A stretch of 64,000 nucleotides of DNA from JAWKUK01 sp041398605 (GTDB taxonomy: Bacteria > Planctomycetota > UBA1135 > GCA-002686595): NCBI GenBank assembly GCA_041398605.1, contig JAWKUK010000006.1, positions 1 through 64,000 on the forward strand. Reading direction: 5' to 3'. Position 1 is the stretch's first letter, and every line of letters starts with the position of its first letter. This document shows, one piece after another, positions 34,568 to 42,734 of this stretch. Made by a program: the position numbers and the translations under genes. Below the pieces are notes generated by a model. It did not search any database and had not been told where the DNA came from. It saw nothing but the letters and a program-made list of their open reading frames with translations.

Positions 34568-34612
34568 GGGGCCCCCCCATTCTGCCCCAGCCCAACGCTG
34601 CGCGGGGCGCGC

Positions 34613-34630
34613 GTCATCTAGGGGTCATCT
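34613..34630 (-). promoter_or_regulatory. Direct repeats with 11-bp period (candidate OmpR-type regulator box)
   Basis: GTCATCT occurs at 34613-34619 and 34624-34630 (AGATGAC on the minus strand), an 11-bp period typical of tandem OmpR/PhoB-type binding. It lies 46-63 bp upstream of the response regulator start and is shared with the divergent FG-GAP gene. Confidence 0.45.
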
Positions 34631-34677
34631 GACCCAGACCGCTCCCGGCGCGCCGGGGTGTCTGGATCGCAGACTCA

Positions 34678-34692
34678 GTCCAGGTCCTGGAC
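34678..34692. promoter_or_regulatory. Palindrome GTCCAGG-T-CCTGGAC (candidate activator site)
   Basis: Perfect 15-bp inverted repeat continued by ATGTCC, closely resembling the element at 57324 (GTCCAGA-C-TCTGGAC followed by AGATGTCC). Its centre is 62 bp upstream of the GG of the TGGCAC element at 34746, nearly the same geometry as at 8415/8482. Confidence 0.55.
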
Positions 34693-34726
34693 ATGTCCGC
34701 GCGCGAGAGCGCCAAGCAGGGGGCTC

Positions 34727-34780
34727 TGCCACGCAGCTTGGGGCCTGGCACGGCGCTTGTACCTGTGGCGCGACGCTTGG
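34727..34780 (+). promoter_or_regulatory. Three tandem sigma54-like -24/-12 elements
   Basis: TGCCAC-N5-TTGG (34727), TGGCAC-N5-TTGT (34746) and TGGCGC-N5-TTGG (34766) are repeated with 19-20-bp periods. The middle one has a perfect -24 half but GT instead of GC at -12. The array lies 58-111 bp before the ATG at 34838. Functionality of the altered -12 is uncertain. Confidence 0.35.
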
Positions 34781-34837
34781 CACCGAAGCGCAAGCGCGAG
34801 GCGAGAGACCAAGAGACTGACCTACCGGAGACACCCC

Positions 34838-36397
34838 ATGACACGATCGACCCAGCACCACACGTTCCTTCCCATCACCGTTGCAGCCGCCTTGATGAGC
34901 ACAGCGCACGCCCAGCTCGCCTTCGATACCGCCGCCGTCGTTCCGACCGGCGCGCGCGCGGGCGGTCAGGTCCTCGCGGACTTCGATGGCGACGGCGACC
35001 GCGACCTCGCGGTGACCACGAGCGGCCTCGGCAACCAGGACCTCGTCGAGCTGTTCAGGAACGTCGGCGGAACGTTCACGCCCGCGGGCACCCTCGTGCT
35101 CGCAAACGGCTCGGGCCCGACGGGCCTCGCCGTGCTCGACATCGACAACGATGGCGACCTCGACCTCGTTGTGACGCTGAAGAACTTCAACGCCGCGCAG
35201 GTGCTGACCAACGTCGGCCCCTTCAGCTTCAACGCAAGCGCCACCGTCTCGACGGGCGGCGCGGAGCCGCGGCAGATCACCGCCGCCGACATGGACGGCG
35301 ACGGCGCAGGAGACATCGTCATCAGCAACCGTAGCTCGAGCAACATCTCGGTCCTGCGCAACACAGGCGGGGCGCTGACCCTCCTCGGTGTGTTCGCTGC
35401 GGGCGACGAGACGCGGGACCACGCGGTCGGCGACTTCGACGGTGACGGCGACCTCGACGTCGCGGTCGCCTCGCACGACTCGCGCCAGGTCGGGTTCTTG
35501 ACGAACCTCGGCGGTGGAGCGCTCGGCGCGCCCTCCTTCCTCCCGGTGCCCGCCGGAGCTCGGCCAGACGGCCTGGCTGCCGCGGACTTCGACGGGGACG
35601 GTGACCTCGACGTGCTCGCTGGCACGGGCGACGACAACAACCTCGCGCAGAACTTCGTCGCGCTGTACCGCAACACCGGCGGCACCTTCGGCGGGCCGAT
35701 CGCGTTCGCCACGGGCGGGCTCGACACGGGCGACGTCTTCGCTGCGGACCTCGATGGCGACGGTGACGTCGACGTCGTGACGGCGAACCAAGCCTCAGGG
35801 AACCTGTCTCTGCTGGCGAACACGGGCGGCGCACTGGGCGCAGCGACGCTCGTCGCGATCGGCGTCGAGCCGAGCGAGGTCATCGGCGCGGACGTCGACG
35901 GGAACGGTACGATCGACCTGGCGGTCACGCTGCGCCAGCAGGCCAACGTCTACGTGCTCGACAACCAAGCCGCTGTGCTCGCGACGAACTACTGCGCAGC
36001 AAATCCGAACTCGACCGGCGTCGCCGCGCGCATGTCTGCGACAGGCAGCAACGTCGTCGCTGCCAACGACCTACGCCTCGGCGCGTCACAGCTCCCGCTG
36101 AACACCGTGGGCTTCTTCCTCACCAGCCAAACCGCTGGCTTCGCGCCCAACCCGGGCGGCTCCGCGGGGAACCTCTGCCTGACGGGCAACATCGGGCGCT
36201 ACTCGCTGCAGATCCAGAACAGCGGCGCGACGGGAACGATGGGGCTCCAGCTCGATCTGACCTCGCTGCCGACCCCGACCGGGAACGTCGCGGCGGTGGC
36301 AGGTGAGACCTGGCGGTTCCAGTGCTGGTTCCGTGACTCGATCGGCGGGTCGGCGACATCGAACTTCACGGATGGCCTCTCCGTGACGTTCCAGTGA
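34838..36397 (+). CDS. Secreted FG-GAP repeat protein with planctomycete-type C-terminal domain
   Basis: A 519-aa exported protein. Signal peptide: MTRSTQHHTFLPITVAAALM, cleavage near AHAQ. Residues ~40-380 carry seven FG-GAP/VCBS calcium loops (DFDGDGDRDL, DIDNDGDLDL, DMDGDGAGDI, DFDGDGDLDV twice, DLDGDGDVDV, DVDGNGTIDL), predicting a seven-bladed integrin-like propeller. Residues ~385-519 form the domain shared with the proteins at 8530 and 40216: NYCAANPNSTG, VAANDLRLGASQLP, GNLCLTGNIGRY, LPTPTGNV, FQCWFRD, SNFTDGLSVTF. A GGAG ribosome-binding site lies 8 bp before the ATG. It sits behind the palindrome and the sigma54-like array and diverges from the two-component genes. Confidence 0.9.
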   Translation: MTRSTQHHTFLPITVAAALMSTAHAQLAFDTAAVVPTGARAGGQVLADFDGDGDRDLAVTTSGLGNQDLVELFRNVGGTFTPAGTLVLANGSGPTGLAVLDIDNDGDLDLVVTLKNFNAAQVLTNVGPFSFNASATVSTGGAEPRQITAADMDGDGAGDIVISNRSSSNISVLRNTGGALTLLGVFAAGDETRDHAVGDFDGDGDLDVAVASHDSRQVGFLTNLGGGALGAPSFLPVPAGARPDGLAAADFDGDGDLDVLAGTGDDNNLAQNFVALYRNTGGTFGGPIAFATGGLDTGDVFAADLDGDGDVDVVTANQASGNLSLLANTGGALGAATLVAIGVEPSEVIGADVDGNGTIDLAVTLRQQANVYVLDNQAAVLATNYCAANPNSTGVAARMSATGSNVVAANDLRLGASQLPLNTVGFFLTSQTAGFAPNPGGSAGNLCLTGNIGRYSLQIQNSGATGTMGLQLDLTSLPTPTGNVAAVAGETWRFQCWFRDSIGGSATSNFTDGLSVTFQ

Positions 36398-36425
36398 CCT
36401 AAGGGTCTGCGCCAAACTCACCAGA

Positions 36426-36459
36426 GCTGGCGCCCCAAGGGCGAGCGCGGAGCGCCAGC
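36426..36459 (+). terminator. Terminator-like hairpin after the FG-GAP gene
   Basis: GCTGGCGC pairs with GCGCCAGC around an 18-nt loop that contains a CCC/GGG mini-stem. It is 29 bp past the stop codon and has no T-run. Confidence 0.45.
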
Positions 36460-36533
36460 GACGGGAAGCGCCGCGCCCTTCTTCGGGAGGGTCGCGGCGC
36501 GCTTCACGGACTGGGCAATCGGCGACTGGCCTG

Positions 36534-36539
36534 TATGCT
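36534..36539 (+). promoter_or_regulatory. Candidate -10 box (TATGCT) for a leaderless transcript
   Basis: TATGCT ends 8 bp before the ATG at 36548 with no ribosome-binding sequence between. Confidence 0.4.
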
Positions 36540-36547
36540 CTGGCGCG

Positions 36548-38026
36548 ATGATCTCCCCCGTCGCCACCCTCGCTCTCGTTGCCACGTTGCAAGGTCCGCT
36601 CCCGCCGAACACGCCGCCCAAGCCGCAGGACCCGGACGCGCTGTTCCTGGCATCGAAGGTCGAGTTCGACGGCCACACGCTCGAGTATCGACTGCTGACG
36701 CCGCAGCCGATGCGGGCGGGCGAGCGCTACCCGCTGATCCTGTTCCTGCACGGGGCCGGCGAGCGCGGCGCGGACAATACGAAGCAACTGACGCACTTCC
36801 CGCGCCGGATGGCGACCCCCGAGCGCCTCGCCGAGTTCCCTTGTTTCGTGCTCGCGCCGCAGTGCGCGAGCGACGACCGCTGGACGCTGGACCCTTGGGG
36901 CTCGACGACCTCCCGACCCCTCGACGCTCAACCGACGGCGCCGATGCAGGGCGCGATGCTCGCCCTGCAAGAGGTCGCGCGCACGTACCCCGTAGACCTC
37001 GACCGGATCTACCTGACGGGCCTCTCGATGGGCGGCTACGGCGCGTTCCAGCTCGCGCTGCGCCATTCCGACTGGTTCGCGGCCGTCGCGCCGGTGTGCG
37101 GCGGCGGCGACGAGCGGGCGGCGGCGGCGCTGGCTGGCCTCCCTGTGTCCGTGTGGCACGGCGACCAAGACGGCGCGGTCCCCGTCGAACGCAGCCAGCA
37201 GATGGTCGCAGCGCTGCGCGCGCTCGGAGAGACGCCGGACTACCACGAGCTCCACGGCGTCGGTCACGACGCTTGGAACTATGCCTACGCCGATGGCGGC
37301 TGCTTGCCCTGGCTCTTCGCCCAGCGCAGGGACCCGGCCCGTCGCCTCGAAGCCGCTGCGCGCTTGATGGCGGACGCCTTTGGGGAGGAGGAGCGCGTCG
37401 CGTTCCTCGGCGATTCGATCACCCAGGCCGGGGCGACGCCGGGGGGCTACGTCGACCTGCTGCGGACGGCGCTCGCGGCGCTGAAGCCGAAGGCGGTCGT
37501 GATCCCTGCCGGGGTCAGCGGGAACAAGATCAACGACCTCCTCGCGCGCTACGAGAAGGACATCGTCGCCCAGGCGCCGACCCTCGTCTTCATCTACATC
37601 GGGATCAATGACGTCTGGCACTCGCAGAGCGGCCGCGGGACGCCGCGCGACGCCTTCGCGCCGGGGCTCGAAGCCCTGTGCCAAGGGCTCGAGGCGGCCC
37701 CGGGCACGCGCTGCGTGGTCGCCACCGCGAGCGTGATCGGCGAGCGCACCCGTCGCCCAAACGAGCTCGACCCGATGCTGGAAGACTTCGTCCAGATGAC
37801 ACGCGACGTCGTGGCAAGCGCCGCAAGCAGCCCTTCACCGCGCACGCTCTGCGACCTCCGCCGCGCGTTTGTCGACCACCTCGAGCTCTTCAATGTGAGC
37901 GACGCGGAGCAGGGCCTGCTCACGCGAGACAAAGTGCACCTGAGCCCGGCGGGCAACGTCTACGTCGCGACGCTCGCAGCGCGCGCGTTGCGGGCGGCGG
38001 CGCTCGAGAGAGTGAGCACACGATGA
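36548..38026 (+). CDS. Two-domain esterase: alpha/beta hydrolase fused to SGNH/GDSL hydrolase
   Basis: A 492-aa protein with a short N-terminal hydrophobic leader (ISPVATLALVATLQG), so probably exported. Domain 1 (~35-275) is an alpha/beta hydrolase of the PHB-depolymerase/phospholipase-carboxylesterase type: oxyanion segment LILFLHGAGERG, nucleophile Ser160 in GLSMGG, acid in WHGDQDGAVP, His in VGHDAW. Domain 2 (~283-490) is an SGNH hydrolase: block I FLGDSITQAG (Ser290), block II Gly in PAGVSGNKIND, block III GINDVWH, block V DKVHLSPAG. Having two complete esterase triads suggests stepwise deacylation of a complex substrate such as acetylated polysaccharide (inference). Confidence 0.92.
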   Translation: MISPVATLALVATLQGPLPPNTPPKPQDPDALFLASKVEFDGHTLEYRLLTPQPMRAGERYPLILFLHGAGERGADNTKQLTHFPRRMATPERLAEFPCFVLAPQCASDDRWTLDPWGSTTSRPLDAQPTAPMQGAMLALQEVARTYPVDLDRIYLTGLSMGGYGAFQLALRHSDWFAAVAPVCGGGDERAAAALAGLPVSVWHGDQDGAVPVERSQQMVAALRALGETPDYHELHGVGHDAWNYAYADGGCLPWLFAQRRDPARRLEAAARLMADAFGEEERVAFLGDSITQAGATPGGYVDLLRTALAALKPKAVVIPAGVSGNKINDLLARYEKDIVAQAPTLVFIYIGINDVWHSQSGRGTPRDAFAPGLEALCQGLEAAPGTRCVVATASVIGERTRRPNELDPMLEDFVQMTRDVVASAASSPSPRTLCDLRRAFVDHLELFNVSDAEQGLLTRDKVHLSPAGNVYVATLAARALRAAALERVSTR

Positions 38027-38261
38027 AGACGGCGATCGAGCGCGCTGGCTCAATGACCGAATTCCTATAAACAGCCCTATACGACGGCCATAACTGACCG
38101 AATGCGCGCACCTGAGTGAGCAACGCGCGGGCTCGGCGCGGCCGCGCGGGCGCGCCAGCGGCGGGAACGCCGCCGATCCAGGGGTTTGCCATGAGGACAA
38201 CCCGCGCGCATTCCGATCGGAGGAGTTGAACCGCTCCCCCACGACCACGGACACTCGCAAA

Positions 38262-38690
38262 ATGAAGAGCAAGCTCCTCCTCTCGGTCGATGGATCGAAG
38301 TGCTCCGGTCGCGCGGCCCAGTTCGTCGCCGACCTAGGTCAACGCGTCCAAGACCTCGAAGTGCACCTCGTCAACGTGCAACCCAGGGGGGACGACTGGA
38401 TGGTCCGGCGGCTCCTCAAGCCCGAGGAGCTCGCGCGCATGGAGCGGGATTGGGCGGAGTCCTCCTTGGGCCCGGCCCGCGCCACCCTGGAGGCCGCAGG
38501 GGTCGCGTGCGTCGAGCACTTCGAGCAAGGCGACGTCGCGAAGACGATCACGCACCTCGCCGAGCAGCTCGAGTGCGACCAGATCGTCATGGGGACGCGC
38601 GGGATGTCCGCGCTCGGCGAGCTGATCCTCGGCTCGACCGCCAACAAGGTCCTCGCTCTCACCAAGGTCCCCGTCACCTTCGTCAAGTGA
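38262..38690 (+). CDS. Universal stress protein (UspA family)
   Basis: A 142-aa cytoplasmic stress protein. It starts LLLSVDGSKCSGRAAQFVAD and ends MGTRGMSALGELILGSTANK, which contains the G-2x-G-9x-G(S/T) ATP-binding signature of the nucleotide-binding Usp class. ATG 38262 gives the normal family start. A GGAGGAG lies ~36 bp upstream, immediately before an in-frame TTG at 38226, which could be an alternative start. The 235-bp gap before it holds the AT-richest short stretch nearby (CCTATAAACAGCCCTATACG), a likely promoter, flanked by two TGACCGAAT direct repeats. The NhaD-like gene follows after 31 bp, probably in one operon. Confidence 0.92.
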   Translation: MKSKLLLSVDGSKCSGRAAQFVADLGQRVQDLEVHLVNVQPRGDDWMVRRLLKPEELARMERDWAESSLGPARATLEAAGVACVEHFEQGDVAKTITHLAEQLECDQIVMGTRGMSALGELILGSTANKVLALTKVPVTFVK

Positions 38691-38721
38691 GCCCAGAGGC
38701 CACGCCCTGCACCCCAACGGC

Positions 38722-39972
38722 ATGATCACGCACTTGACCCCCCTCCTCGCGGAAGCGCCGGCCGTCTTCGGCATCCGCATCGAGTTCATCATGTTCGCTG
38801 CGACGCTCCTCAGCGTCGCGATGTTCCACCACCACACCCTCAAGGTCGCGCTGACCGGCGCGGCTGCGATCTCGATCTACAAGATCATCTTCACCGGCTT
38901 CCACAGCGGTGAGGGCTTCGGCGGCTGGGTCGGCCATATGCACCACGAGTGGGTGGTGCTCTCCAACCTCTTTGCGCTCCTCGTCGGCTTCGCGATCCTC
39001 GCGCGCCACTTCGAGGAGAGCGAGGTGCCCCAGGTCCTGCCGAAGTTCCTGCCGGACGACTGGAAGGGGCCGATGATGCTCCTGGTCCTGGTCTTCGTGA
39101 TGTCGGCGTTCCTCGACAACATCGCCGCAGCATTGATCGGGGGTACGGTCGCCGCGACGGTCTTCAAGCGCCGCGTGCACATCGGCTACCTCGCGGGCAT
39201 CGTCGCGGCCTCGAACGCAGGCGGCGCGGGCAGCGTCGTCGGTGACACGACGACGACGATGATGTGGATCGACGGCGTCGACCCGAGGGACGTCCTGCAC
39301 GCGTTCCTGCCCGCCACGGTCGCGCTGATGGTCATCTGCGTCTTCGCGTCACGTCAGCAGCACAAGTTCCAGCCGATCCAGAAGGACGCGAACCAGAACG
39401 CGCACATCGACTGGGCTCGCATCGGAATCGTCGTCTGGATCCTCGCGGCGGCGATCGCGACCAACGTCGTGGTCAACATGCACTTCTCGGCCCACGCCGA
39501 CGCGTTCCCCTTCCTCGGGGCCGCCGTCTGGGCCGCGATCCTGCTGGCGATCCCGGTCCGGAAGCCCGAATGGAGCCTCGTCCCCGAGGCGGTCAAGGGC
39601 AGCCTCTTCCTGCTCTCGCTCGTGGTGTGCGCGTCCATGATGCCGGTCGAAGAGCTGCCGAAGGCCTCGTGGTCGACGGCCTTCGGGCTGGGCTTTGTGT
39701 CATCGGTCTTCGACAACATTCCTCTGACTGCGTTGGCACTGAAACAAGGTCAATACGACTGGGGCGTGCTGGCGTTCTCGGTCGGATACGGCGGCTCGAT
39801 GGTGTGGTTCGGCTCATCCGCGGGCGTCGCGCTCTCGAACATCTTCCCCGAGGCACGCTCTGTCGGCGGCTGGCTCAAGGGCGGTTGGCACGTCATCCTC
39901 GCGTACGTCATCGGATCGCTCGCGATGTACTGGCTGCTCGGCTGGCACCCGCACGCGCCCCACAAGGGCTGA
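38722..39972 (+). CDS. NhaD-like Na+/H+ antiporter (ion transporter superfamily)
   Basis: A 416-aa polytopic membrane protein, probably exchanging Na+ for H+. It has about 11 hydrophobic segments with the two inverted-repeat signature hairpins of the NhaD/ArsB-like group: AFLDNIAAALIGGTVAATVF and SNAGGAGSVVGDTTTTMMW in the first half, and SVFDNIPLTALALKQG and GYGGSMVWFGSSAGVALSN in the second. The SNAGGA/GDTTTTM motif closely matches NhaD antiporters. Several His-rich stretches occur (FHHHTLK, GHMHHEW, WHPHAPHKG). It is preceded by a Usp gene and followed by a very strong terminator. Confidence 0.85.
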   Translation: MITHLTPLLAEAPAVFGIRIEFIMFAATLLSVAMFHHHTLKVALTGAAAISIYKIIFTGFHSGEGFGGWVGHMHHEWVVLSNLFALLVGFAILARHFEESEVPQVLPKFLPDDWKGPMMLLVLVFVMSAFLDNIAAALIGGTVAATVFKRRVHIGYLAGIVAASNAGGAGSVVGDTTTTMMWIDGVDPRDVLHAFLPATVALMVICVFASRQQHKFQPIQKDANQNAHIDWARIGIVVWILAAAIATNVVVNMHFSAHADAFPFLGAAVWAAILLAIPVRKPEWSLVPEAVKGSLFLLSLVVCASMMPVEELPKASWSTAFGLGFVSSVFDNIPLTALALKQGQYDWGVLAFSVGYGGSMVWFGSSAGVALSNIFPEARSVGGWLKGGWHVILAYVIGSLAMYWLLGWHPHAPHKG

Positions 39973-39993
39973 GCGCGAACCGCTCGTCATGGT

Positions 39994-40033
39994 CGCCGCC
40001 CGCGCCGCTCCGAGAGGGGCGGCGCGGGCGGCG
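39994..40033 (+). terminator. Terminator after the NhaD-like gene
   Basis: A stem of 18 base pairs: CGCCGCCCGCGCCGC against GCGGCGCGGGCGGCG plus three more pairs (one G-T), closing a GAGA tetraloop. It lies 22 bp past the stop codon. There is no long T-run after it. Confidence 0.8.
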
Positions 40034-40215
40034 CGCGTTGGCTCGGTATCGCAGCGTGGCGGCCCCGGGCCTGGCGCCGCAAACGAGCGCAGCGTGGGGT
40101 CCGCGCAGGTTTAGGCGGAATGTGTGTAGCAGCGCGTCGGAGGCGCGGATTGCCCTGGTGGCTGCAGCTCGAGGGCGCCCCCTTGATGCGGCCGCAATCC
40201 CCCTTGGAGATCGCC

Positions 40216-42609
40216 ATGCAACGTATCGCCTCCCAGCCCTTGATCCGCTCCACATCCACCTGCGCCCTCCTATGCGCGGTCCACCTGGCTCTTGTCAGCG
40301 ACGCGCCCGCCCGCGACCTGCGACCCGCTCCCGGCGCCGCGCCGCATCCGGCCGCGCTATCGGCCGCCGTCTTCGACGACACTTCGGAGGCCGGCGTGAT
40401 CTGGGCCGCCGGCGCGAACTGGAAGGCCCGCTTTGACGCAGCCGGGCTGACGTTCCTGCCGCGCCTCGGCAAGTCCGCGCCCGAGAGCGCCCCGACGCGC
40501 TTCACCCTCGCCCGCGTGACGTCCGGGGGCGAGGACCTCCCCGTCACGGCTGCGACCGTGGCCCGCCGCGCGAACGAGGTCGTGCTCACCCGTGGGAGCT
40601 TGAGCGAGCGGTACGACGTCACGCTCGACGGCCTCTATCAGTCGTTCGTGTTCGAGACGCTGCCGACGTCGGGCGACCTCAGCGTCGAGCTCGCCGTCGA
40701 CAGCCCGTGGACGGCAGTCCCCGGCGAAGAGACGCTGCGCTTCGTCCACCAAGCGTACGGCGCCGTGTCCTACGGCCGCGCCTGGGTCATCGACGCCAGA
40801 GGCGCGCGCGCTGAGCTCGCGCGCGCTTGGACGGGCTCCGCGATCACGCTGACTGTGCCCGCCTCGTTCCTCGCGACCGCGGTGCTCCCCTTGACCATCG
40901 ACCCCTTGATCGGCGCCCAGTTGCACGTGACAGGCTCGACGCAGGACGAACACGACCAGGCCGACGCGGTCTGGATCGCAGGGACGAACGAGCTCTGGGT
41001 GAGCTGGTCGGAGTACGTGTCGGCGACGGACAAGGACGTCTTCGTGACGTCGTTCGACGCCGCAGGCGTGCAAGGCTCGACGGTCGCCATCGACCTCTCG
41101 ACGAACTACTGGGACACCCCGGTGATCGCCGGCGCCCGCGGCACCTATGACGCCATGGTCGTCGCCAGCCAGACCGTCAACGGTCCGGGCACTTCGACCG
41201 CGACGATCATGGGCCGTCCCGTCGCGGCGACCACCCGGGTCGCTGGTCCGATCCGCACGATCGCCAGCTTGGGCGCGAGCTGCGTCCACCCTGACATCGG
41301 CGGCAGCAACTCCTTGACGGCCCCCGGCGCCGCGTATTGCGTCGTGTGGGAGGTCGAGGTGTCCGCCACCGACCGCGACATCATGTGCCAAGCGCTGTTC
41401 TCGGACGGCAGCGCCCAGGGCGCGCCGCTGCCGCTCGCGCACGGCGCCGCGACTGACGATCGCGCGCCCGCGATCTCCAAGAGCCGTGGCAATGAGCTCC
41501 TCACCGGGCGCGTCTGGAACGTGGCGTGGATCCGTGACACGAACCTCGATGGCAAGGGGCAGCCGCGAGCGGTCCGCGTGCTCGCTGACGGTTCCGGGGT
41601 CGTGGCGCCGAACTTCGAGGTCCCTGGGCTGTTTCAGGCGTCGCACCTCGATGTCTCTTCGACGTTCGATGAGACCTATCCCGGCTTCAACATCCGGCCC
41701 TTCGTGGTCGTCGCCGAGCAGGAGCTGTTCAACTCCGACATCTGGGCGGCGGTCTGTGCGAACGACTTCTGCTTCGGTGCCAGGCACGTGTCGGACATGG
41801 AGGACTACGACCTCTTCTTGCCGCGCCACGCGCCGAGCGTGGCGACGGATGGGACGAGCTTCTACATCGCGTACGAGGAGGAGGCTTGGAACGCGACGCC
41901 GGGGTCAGGCGACTTCGACGTGCGAGTCCTCGCCGGTGCGCTCGCGTTTGCGCAAGCGAACACCACGGTCGCGATTGCGGAGCGGCACATGCCCGTCGCG
42001 CTCGGGGCGGGCTACCAAGGCCGCGTGTCGATCACGACACGCTGGGATGGCGGCGCGTCGACCGATACAGCCACGCTCGTCTGGCAAGATGAGGCTGCGC
42101 CGGGCGGCCAGCGGATCGGCGTGCAATCCTACGAGTCCCCGACGGTCTTCGGCTCGAGCGAGCAGGCCTTTGGCGTGCAGTACTGCGCGGCCCAATCCCA
42201 CTTCGGGAGCGCCGATGGCGGACGAGTGAAGTCCTTCATCTCCGCGATCGGCGACGCATCGCTCGGCAGCACGCAGCGGCTCGTGTGCACGGACATGACC
42301 CCGAACGCCTACGGCTACTTCATCGTGTCCGACATGGCCGGCGATGTCCAACATGCGGGCGGCGGCGCGGGGCACCTGTGCCTGGGCGGCGCCATCGGAC
42401 GCGGTGTCGGCGGGGCGATCCTCTTCTCGGGCTCGGCCGGCACCATCAGCGCGACCTTCGATCCGACGCAGCTCCCGTCGCCGACGGGCCCCTTCGCTGC
42501 GCTCCCGGGGGTGCGCATGCACTTCCAGTGCTGGCACAGGGACCTGACCAGCGGCGGAACGCCGACGTCGAACTTCAGCAACGCCTGCGCGGTCTGGTTC
42601 CGACCGTGA
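40216..42609 (+). CDS. Large secreted protein with planctomycete-type C-terminal domain
   Basis: A 797-aa exported protein. The start ATG (40216) has GGAG seven bases upstream and begins a signal peptide (MQRIASQPLIRSTSTCALLC, hydrophobic core ALLCAVHLALV). Residues ~45-230 resemble a beta-rich domain seen in cell-surface proteins (VIWAAGANWKARFDAAGLTF, SYGRAWVIDARGARAELA, LPLTIDPLIGAQL). Residues ~230-650 are sialidase/propeller-like repeats without clear Asp boxes. Residues ~660-797 match the C-terminal domain of the proteins at 8530 and 34838: QYCAAQSHFGSADG, GHLCLGGAIGR, LPSPTGPF, FQCWHRD, TSNFSN. No sigma54-type element was found upstream, unlike its relatives. Confidence 0.82.
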   Translation: MQRIASQPLIRSTSTCALLCAVHLALVSDAPARDLRPAPGAAPHPAALSAAVFDDTSEAGVIWAAGANWKARFDAAGLTFLPRLGKSAPESAPTRFTLARVTSGGEDLPVTAATVARRANEVVLTRGSLSERYDVTLDGLYQSFVFETLPTSGDLSVELAVDSPWTAVPGEETLRFVHQAYGAVSYGRAWVIDARGARAELARAWTGSAITLTVPASFLATAVLPLTIDPLIGAQLHVTGSTQDEHDQADAVWIAGTNELWVSWSEYVSATDKDVFVTSFDAAGVQGSTVAIDLSTNYWDTPVIAGARGTYDAMVVASQTVNGPGTSTATIMGRPVAATTRVAGPIRTIASLGASCVHPDIGGSNSLTAPGAAYCVVWEVEVSATDRDIMCQALFSDGSAQGAPLPLAHGAATDDRAPAISKSRGNELLTGRVWNVAWIRDTNLDGKGQPRAVRVLADGSGVVAPNFEVPGLFQASHLDVSSTFDETYPGFNIRPFVVVAEQELFNSDIWAAVCANDFCFGARHVSDMEDYDLFLPRHAPSVATDGTSFYIAYEEEAWNATPGSGDFDVRVLAGALAFAQANTTVAIAERHMPVALGAGYQGRVSITTRWDGGASTDTATLVWQDEAAPGGQRIGVQSYESPTVFGSSEQAFGVQYCAAQSHFGSADGGRVKSFISAIGDASLGSTQRLVCTDMTPNAYGYFIVSDMAGDVQHAGGGAGHLCLGGAIGRGVGGAILFSGSAGTISATFDPTQLPSPTGPFAALPGVRMHFQCWHRDLTSGGTPTSNFSNACAVWFRP

Positions 42610-42694
42610 GCCGGAACGGACGCAGCCGACCCCGACGCGCTGGCTGCGACCCGACGCCGTTAGGACCTCTGCACAAGCGAGGTCGTCAGCGGCG

Positions 42695-42734
42695 CCGTGC
42701 GCCGCGCTGCCCCTTGCAGCAGCGCGGCGCACGG
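42695..42734 (+). terminator. Terminator after the large secreted protein gene
   Basis: A perfect 16-bp stem, CCGTGCGCCGCGCTGC against GCAGCGCGGCGCACGG, with loop CCCTTGCA, 85 bp after the stop codon. A perfect 16-bp palindrome CGCGCTTCGAAGCGCG (42754-42769) follows. Confidence 0.75.

Noticed and set aside
38226..38262. TTG 38226 as start of the universal stress protein
   Set aside because: GGAGGAG abuts the TTG with no spacing, and the added 12 residues do not match the family; ATG 38262 gives the normal start.
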